64,000 bases of DNA from Oasisia sp. SBJ-2009 (Eukaryota; Annelida; Polychaeta; Sabellida; Siboglinidae): assembly GCA_964017155.1 (NCBI GenBank), contig OZ024856.1, positions 14,084,125 through 14,148,124 of the forward strand, given 5' to 3'. Made by a program: the position numbers and the translations under genes. Below the pieces are notes generated by a model. It did not search any database, was not told the origin of the DNA, and saw nothing but the letters and a program-made list of their open reading frames with translations. Below are positions 33,701-64,000 of the stretch, piece after piece; positions within the stretch are counted from its first letter, which is position 1, and the number at the start of each line of letters is the position of its first letter.

Positions 33701-35456
33701 CCTTGTCAAAGATCACCTTGAAGGACACACTTGGACCCTTAAACGGGGTTGCATGTTCCTTTTACAGAAGTTGGTCAGGGCGGTATTTATAAACAGGCAG
33801 TTTGCTGTGTATGTTACTGTGTGGGAACATTGTAGTTCAGACTTGTCTCACAAGGCAACTAGTGTCTCTTATACTGAGTGTACTCTTGTCAATAATCTGT
33901 TGATTCTGCACAAAACATTAAAACTGCAAACATTGTTATGTGCTTATTAAACACAAGTTCATGGGCAATTAACCTGAAACATATTTACTGTAATCTAACT
34001 ATCATACTAATATTTAAAACAAGGAACATATAACTTTAATTTATTAAATAAATATCCCCTACAGTCCCTACCAAAAGCTTACTCCCAAAAGCCTGCAAAT
34101 AGCCTTACCCCTCACATGTGTCAAATCCCAAAACAAACCAAGTGCCACAAAGAATTGTTTCCTAACCAAAAAACATTCTGAAATGTTACTCTTAATAAAA
34201 GTCTATCCGAAAACCAGGTCATATATAGTCAGCCCCACAGCTAGTGTATTTAACTGAGACAGATTTCCTTGTGCGATATCGTAAAACTTCTCAGTGTTAT
34301 CAGAAGTGTGAAGATAACTGCATACAATAGGTTGTGGACTGCCTACAGCGTACAGACACCAGACTAGGGTCTACAACCCTGCTACGTGGGGCACCCAGAC
34401 TGGGGTCTACAACCCTGCTACGGGGGGGGGGGTGCACCCACCTCTCACTGTCCCGGTGCTGTTGCATGAGGCGGGTGAGGGTGCGGGGGGTCCGCAGCTT
34501 GGACCGTCCACCCCGCCCTGGGCCCAGGTAGTTGCCACTGAGCATGTTGGACAGGGTGGGAGACCACATCCCAAACCCCTCCCCCAGTCTCTGAAACACA
34601 ACAACATGTATACACGGAGAGGGCGGTTACATCCCAAACTCCTCTCCCAGTCTCTGAAATACAACATGTATATACGGGGTGACCACATTCAAACTCCTCC
34701 CCCAGTCTCTGAAATACAACAACAAGTATACACAGAGGGCGATTATATCCCAAACCCGTCTTCCAGTCTCTGAAATACAACAACATGTACTTTAATAAAA
34801 AGAACATATACACACAGGGAGGTTGACCGCATTAAAAAATGTTACAGTATAAACATGCAATTGACTAATTAATATACCAGGATATTTATACTTTAGTCCC
34901 AAAACGTAGTAAAATCTGTTAAATCTACTATGACTTTACAAGTTAATAATGCTGCAGACTGCAGTGTCGAAATAAAGATTTACGATAGCAGTTCATGTCT
35001 TTGGAAAAGAATACGACATGCGATAAACAAACAAAAGCTGATAACCTTTTAAGGCAATACATGACACAACCTATGTCTCAACACATACAGGCCGCTATCT
35101 CTGCTAAGGTGTCCGCAGTAAACAATACAATATAGGGCACACATCAGCCCGCCAAATCTACCTCCATTCACCAGCGGTAAATTCACGCCTCATTGGAGCT
35201 GGCCGCGCTTCGGTGAGCAGGGCCCTATACAGCCACTCGAAAAGGACAACATTACCTCGGTGCTCCAGGCAATAGACGTCTCACATTTTTGCCACTTCAA
35301 CAAACACGTGTTCGTGAATAGCACCGCCCATCTGAGACGGCGACCGTGCTTGACTTGGTCACGGAGTCAGTGTCGACGTGTTTACCTGTGCAGCTCGTTT
35401 GCATTTTCATGTACCTGGATGTGACCAGCTCTTTGGAAGCTATGTGAAGGAAACAT
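30750..35456 (-). CDS. bHLH transcription factor gene
   Basis: Minus-strand exons: candidate first 35456-35415 (MFPSHSFQRAGHIQ); 34590-34442; 33192-33108; 32200-32068; terminal 30769-30750 (NSFQN, stop). Splice phases 0, 2, 0, 1 agree at every join. Exon 2 gives MWSPTLSNMLSGNYLG and a basic stretch ending LMQQHRDSER; exon 3 continues HRHRGLNATIKEISRKIPG; exon 4 gives IVKLQRIINYICHVEQHI. This aligns without gaps to a basic helix-loop-helix: H5, E9, R10 and R12 are present, with His at position 13 where class B factors such as MAX have Arg; loop about ten residues; helix 2 with K-I-V-x-L-x-x-x-I-x-Y-I. Such proteins dimerise and bind E-boxes in the nucleus. The orthology group is not clear to me. 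Exon 1 is the least certain. Confidence 0.72.
30835..32115. repeat. 39/48-bp minisatellite containing the bHLH exon 4 donor, about 30 copies
   Basis: On the minus strand each unit reads GTGAGTACAAGAACCTCTTC, CTCCTGCC, an optional TCACCTGCC, then CAAGGTGACAG. The first copy is the last part of exon 4 itself (LEYKNLFLLPHLPKVT). Every later copy begins with GTGAGT, carries a pyrimidine tract and ends in ACAG. Unit lengths 39 and 48 keep frame, giving an open stretch of 375 codons (32197-31070). A short deletion near 31110 breaks it. Confidence 0.93.
32068..32200 (-). CDS. bHLH exon 4 (helix 2 and tail)
   Basis: Acceptor TTTCAG (minus) at 32206-32201. 133 nt, phase 0 to 1. Encodes helix 2 plus CLCEEQGLDLEYK. 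The chosen donor ACAG|GTGAGT at 32068 is the first of a ladder of near-identical donors; any later one would add 13- or 16-residue repeats. Confidence 0.75.
32201..33107. other. bHLH intron 3
   Basis: Non-coding intron holding the 249-bp TIR element at 32732-32980. Confidence 0.6.
32732..32980. mobile_element. 249-bp MITE, TIR TTTATGCAG
   Basis: Left end TTTATGCAGAGACCCGTCCA, right end complement TTTATTCAGGATCAAATTAT. The interior repeats GGGTGGACGGGT. A longer relative in opposite orientation is at 47167-47950. Confidence 0.75.
33108..33192 (-). CDS. bHLH exon 3 (basic region, helix 1 and loop)
   Basis: 85 nt from acceptor CCTTCAG to donor AAAG|GTATCT. One base completes the Arg codon from exon 2, then HRHRGLNATIKEISRKIPGY. 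Frame choice is decided by the match with both neighbours; the other frames are shadows. Confidence 0.78.
33193..34441. other. bHLH intron 2
   Basis: 1.25 kb without supported genes. Near 34356-34432 a 31-bp block (GACTGGGGTCTACAACCCTG ...) is tandemly duplicated next to a poly-G run just inside the exon 2 donor. Confidence 0.55.
34442..34590 (-). CDS. bHLH exon 2
   Basis: 149 nt, acceptor GTTTCAG, donor GAGAG|GTGGGT, phase 0 to 2. Encodes a Gly-rich linker (GPGRGGRSKLRTPRTLTR) leading into the basic region. Its first 27 nt and acceptor are part of a four-copy tandem repeat extending upstream. Confidence 0.75.
34565..34793. repeat. 57-63-bp minisatellite containing the bHLH exon 2 acceptor, four copies
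   Basis: Plus-strand units: CCAAACCCCTCCCCCAGTCT, CTGAAACACAACAACATGTA, then an A/G-rich part. On the minus strand each supplies a TTTCAG acceptor followed by AGACTGGG. Copy 1 is the true exon border. Confidence 0.88.
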
Positions 35457-35567
35457 GACAGCTAGGACTACAGGTGTGAATACATAGCCGACCGCTCCAC
35501 CAAGAACGTCAACTGAACTCTGCAGATATTTACCAACCAAGAGGGTATTTACCCCCGCCACAAGGAC
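34794..35567. promoter_or_regulatory. Bidirectional promoter region of bHLH (-) and EML (+)
   Basis: The candidate start codons face away from each other at 35456 (minus) and 35568 (plus), about 110 bp apart. The region is less AT-rich than its surroundings. It includes a palindromic E-box ACACGTGT (35304-35311), a class B bHLH site, in what would be bHLH intron 1. No TATA box seen. Confidence 0.4.
35415..35456 (-). CDS. Candidate bHLH first coding exon
   Basis: ATG at 35456, then 14 codons ending CAG|GTACAT in phase 0, which fits exon 2. Short and without homology support. Confidence 0.35.
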
Positions 35568-62950
<27,383 letters not shown>

Positions 62951-63067
62951 GTAAACAAACCAGTGATTTATACAAACATTCTTGTAGGACGAAACGGTGC
63001 ATGGAAATGGCATAGGAATTGTTTCTCTGCGCAAGTGATAACAATTCTAATTTATATTATATACATA

Positions 63068-63095
63068 ATATATATATATATATATATATATTTTC

Positions 63096-63134
<39 letters not shown>

Positions 63135-63186
63135 ATATAATGTATATATAATATATATATACATATGAATATAATATATATATATA

Positions 63187-63270
<84 letters not shown>
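63068..63270. repeat. (AT)n microsatellite, interrupted
   Basis: AT/TA run with few ATAC and TTTTCT interruptions. Confidence 0.95.
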
Positions 63271-64000
63271 TATAGACTTTTTGTGCCCTTTGAACTTGTG
63301 TTTGTCATTCCTGTGCCATTTTGTTCAGGGCACCGTTTATCACCATTTGTAGTATTTATTAGCCACAAACTGCACATTTAAGTTATTAGTTTACCGCATT
63401 CGGTCGCAATGTGTCACTCTGCAGGGGCTCCCCTATGTTCTTGGTGCAGGGAGCATTACTTTGGTGGTGGGCGTTGTCATGGTTACTTCTTCTGCTTCTG
63501 TCTTTTCTCACAGTCGATCCCACAATTTCTGTTGAATGTAGCTGGGGTTAGAAACACTGCTGGTCTCTGGTGACTCATGGGATATTTCAATAGTTCAGTA
63601 GTTCAGTGTACACTGTAGTCAGGTGACAGTGGCACAGACTTGTCCTAGATAGTTGTGTCCTCATACATGGTCTGTGATGACTGGTGGCAGAATGCATTTC
63701 TATACTACTGTTATTTAACGTTTAATATATGATGACATTATCACAATCCTGATCTGTATGTATGATAGAATTTCCACAACATCCAAATGTCTACGAATGA
63801 GACCAGCCCTTAAATTTGGCAATGACCATTTTCTGCGTTGTCCAGACTGTTAAGCCTCATGCCCCTGTACTTTGGATGTTAAACAGTGACTGACAGTCAA
63901 ATTGGCCTGGCCTAATTACAGTGACTGCAAAAGTCCACTGGACTAGCTGTGCCAAATGTTAGGCTTAAGATTAGTCTCGCTTAACCGACTGTCGTTCGGC
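63271..64000. other. EML intron, right edge
   Basis: No supported exon. A possible acceptor at 63424 (CTCTGCAG) lacks a matching donor. Confidence 0.5.

Noticed and set aside
63425..63443. Possible EML exon after CTCTGCAG
   Set aside because: Only a poor GTGCAG donor gives a tiny exon; no supporting similarity.

Overview
This is a eukaryotic nuclear window, almost certainly from a marine invertebrate animal. A mollusc or other lophotrochozoan is my best guess, from the style of the C2H2 linkers, the transposon mix and the two orthologous genes; the sequence alone does not prove the phylum. Genes are split by GT-AG introns. Intergenic and intronic DNA is packed with DNA transposons, LINE fragments, microsatellites and unusually many minisatellites. 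There are no prokaryotic features. One 200-N scaffold gap lies at 28403-28602.

1-12.3 kb is a mobile-element and zinc-finger graveyard. It holds a PIF/Harbinger element with perfect 38-bp TIRs and TTA target duplications (440-1510), then a second DNA transposon with 6-bp target duplications (1781-2657). Three minus-strand tandem copies of a C2H2 zinc-finger gene follow. Copy A is split by a LINE. Copy B has lost its start, carries a LINE tail and has stops. Copy C keeps the longest fingers but has two linker stops and a frameshift.

12.8-17.3 kb is a 4.5-kb composite DNA transposon with 14-bp TIRs, a 6-bp CACCAG duplication and about 270-bp subterminal inverted repeats. It encloses a decayed, intron-containing gene of a transposon-associated family with a C-terminal Cys cluster. 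Another TIR element is nested in its left arm.

17.5-30.4 kb, plus strand, is ZFYVE19/ANCHR, a FYVE-type zinc-finger protein with repeated MIM1-like helices that acts in the ESCRT/VPS4 abscission checkpoint. Nine exons splice in consistent phase; the C-terminal part is not visible and may fall in the gap. 30.7-35.5 kb, minus strand, is a bHLH transcription-factor gene convergent with ANCHR. 35.57 kb to the right edge, plus strand, is the 5' part of an EML (echinoderm microtubule-associated protein-like) gene: coiled coil, then a Ser/Pro/basic region, with several phase-compatible candidate first exons. The HELP and WD40 part lies beyond the window. The bHLH and EML genes start head to head from one compact region near 35.5 kb.

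The most striking property is that five tandem repeat arrays begin at, or include, an exon-intron boundary: ANCHR exon 2 donor, ANCHR exon 9 donor, bHLH exon 4 donor, bHLH exon 2 acceptor and EML coiled-coil exon acceptor. The arrays therefore multiply splice sites dozens of times. In two of them the unit length is a multiple of three (18 bp; 39 or 48 bp), so splicing from different copies would usually keep the reading frame.
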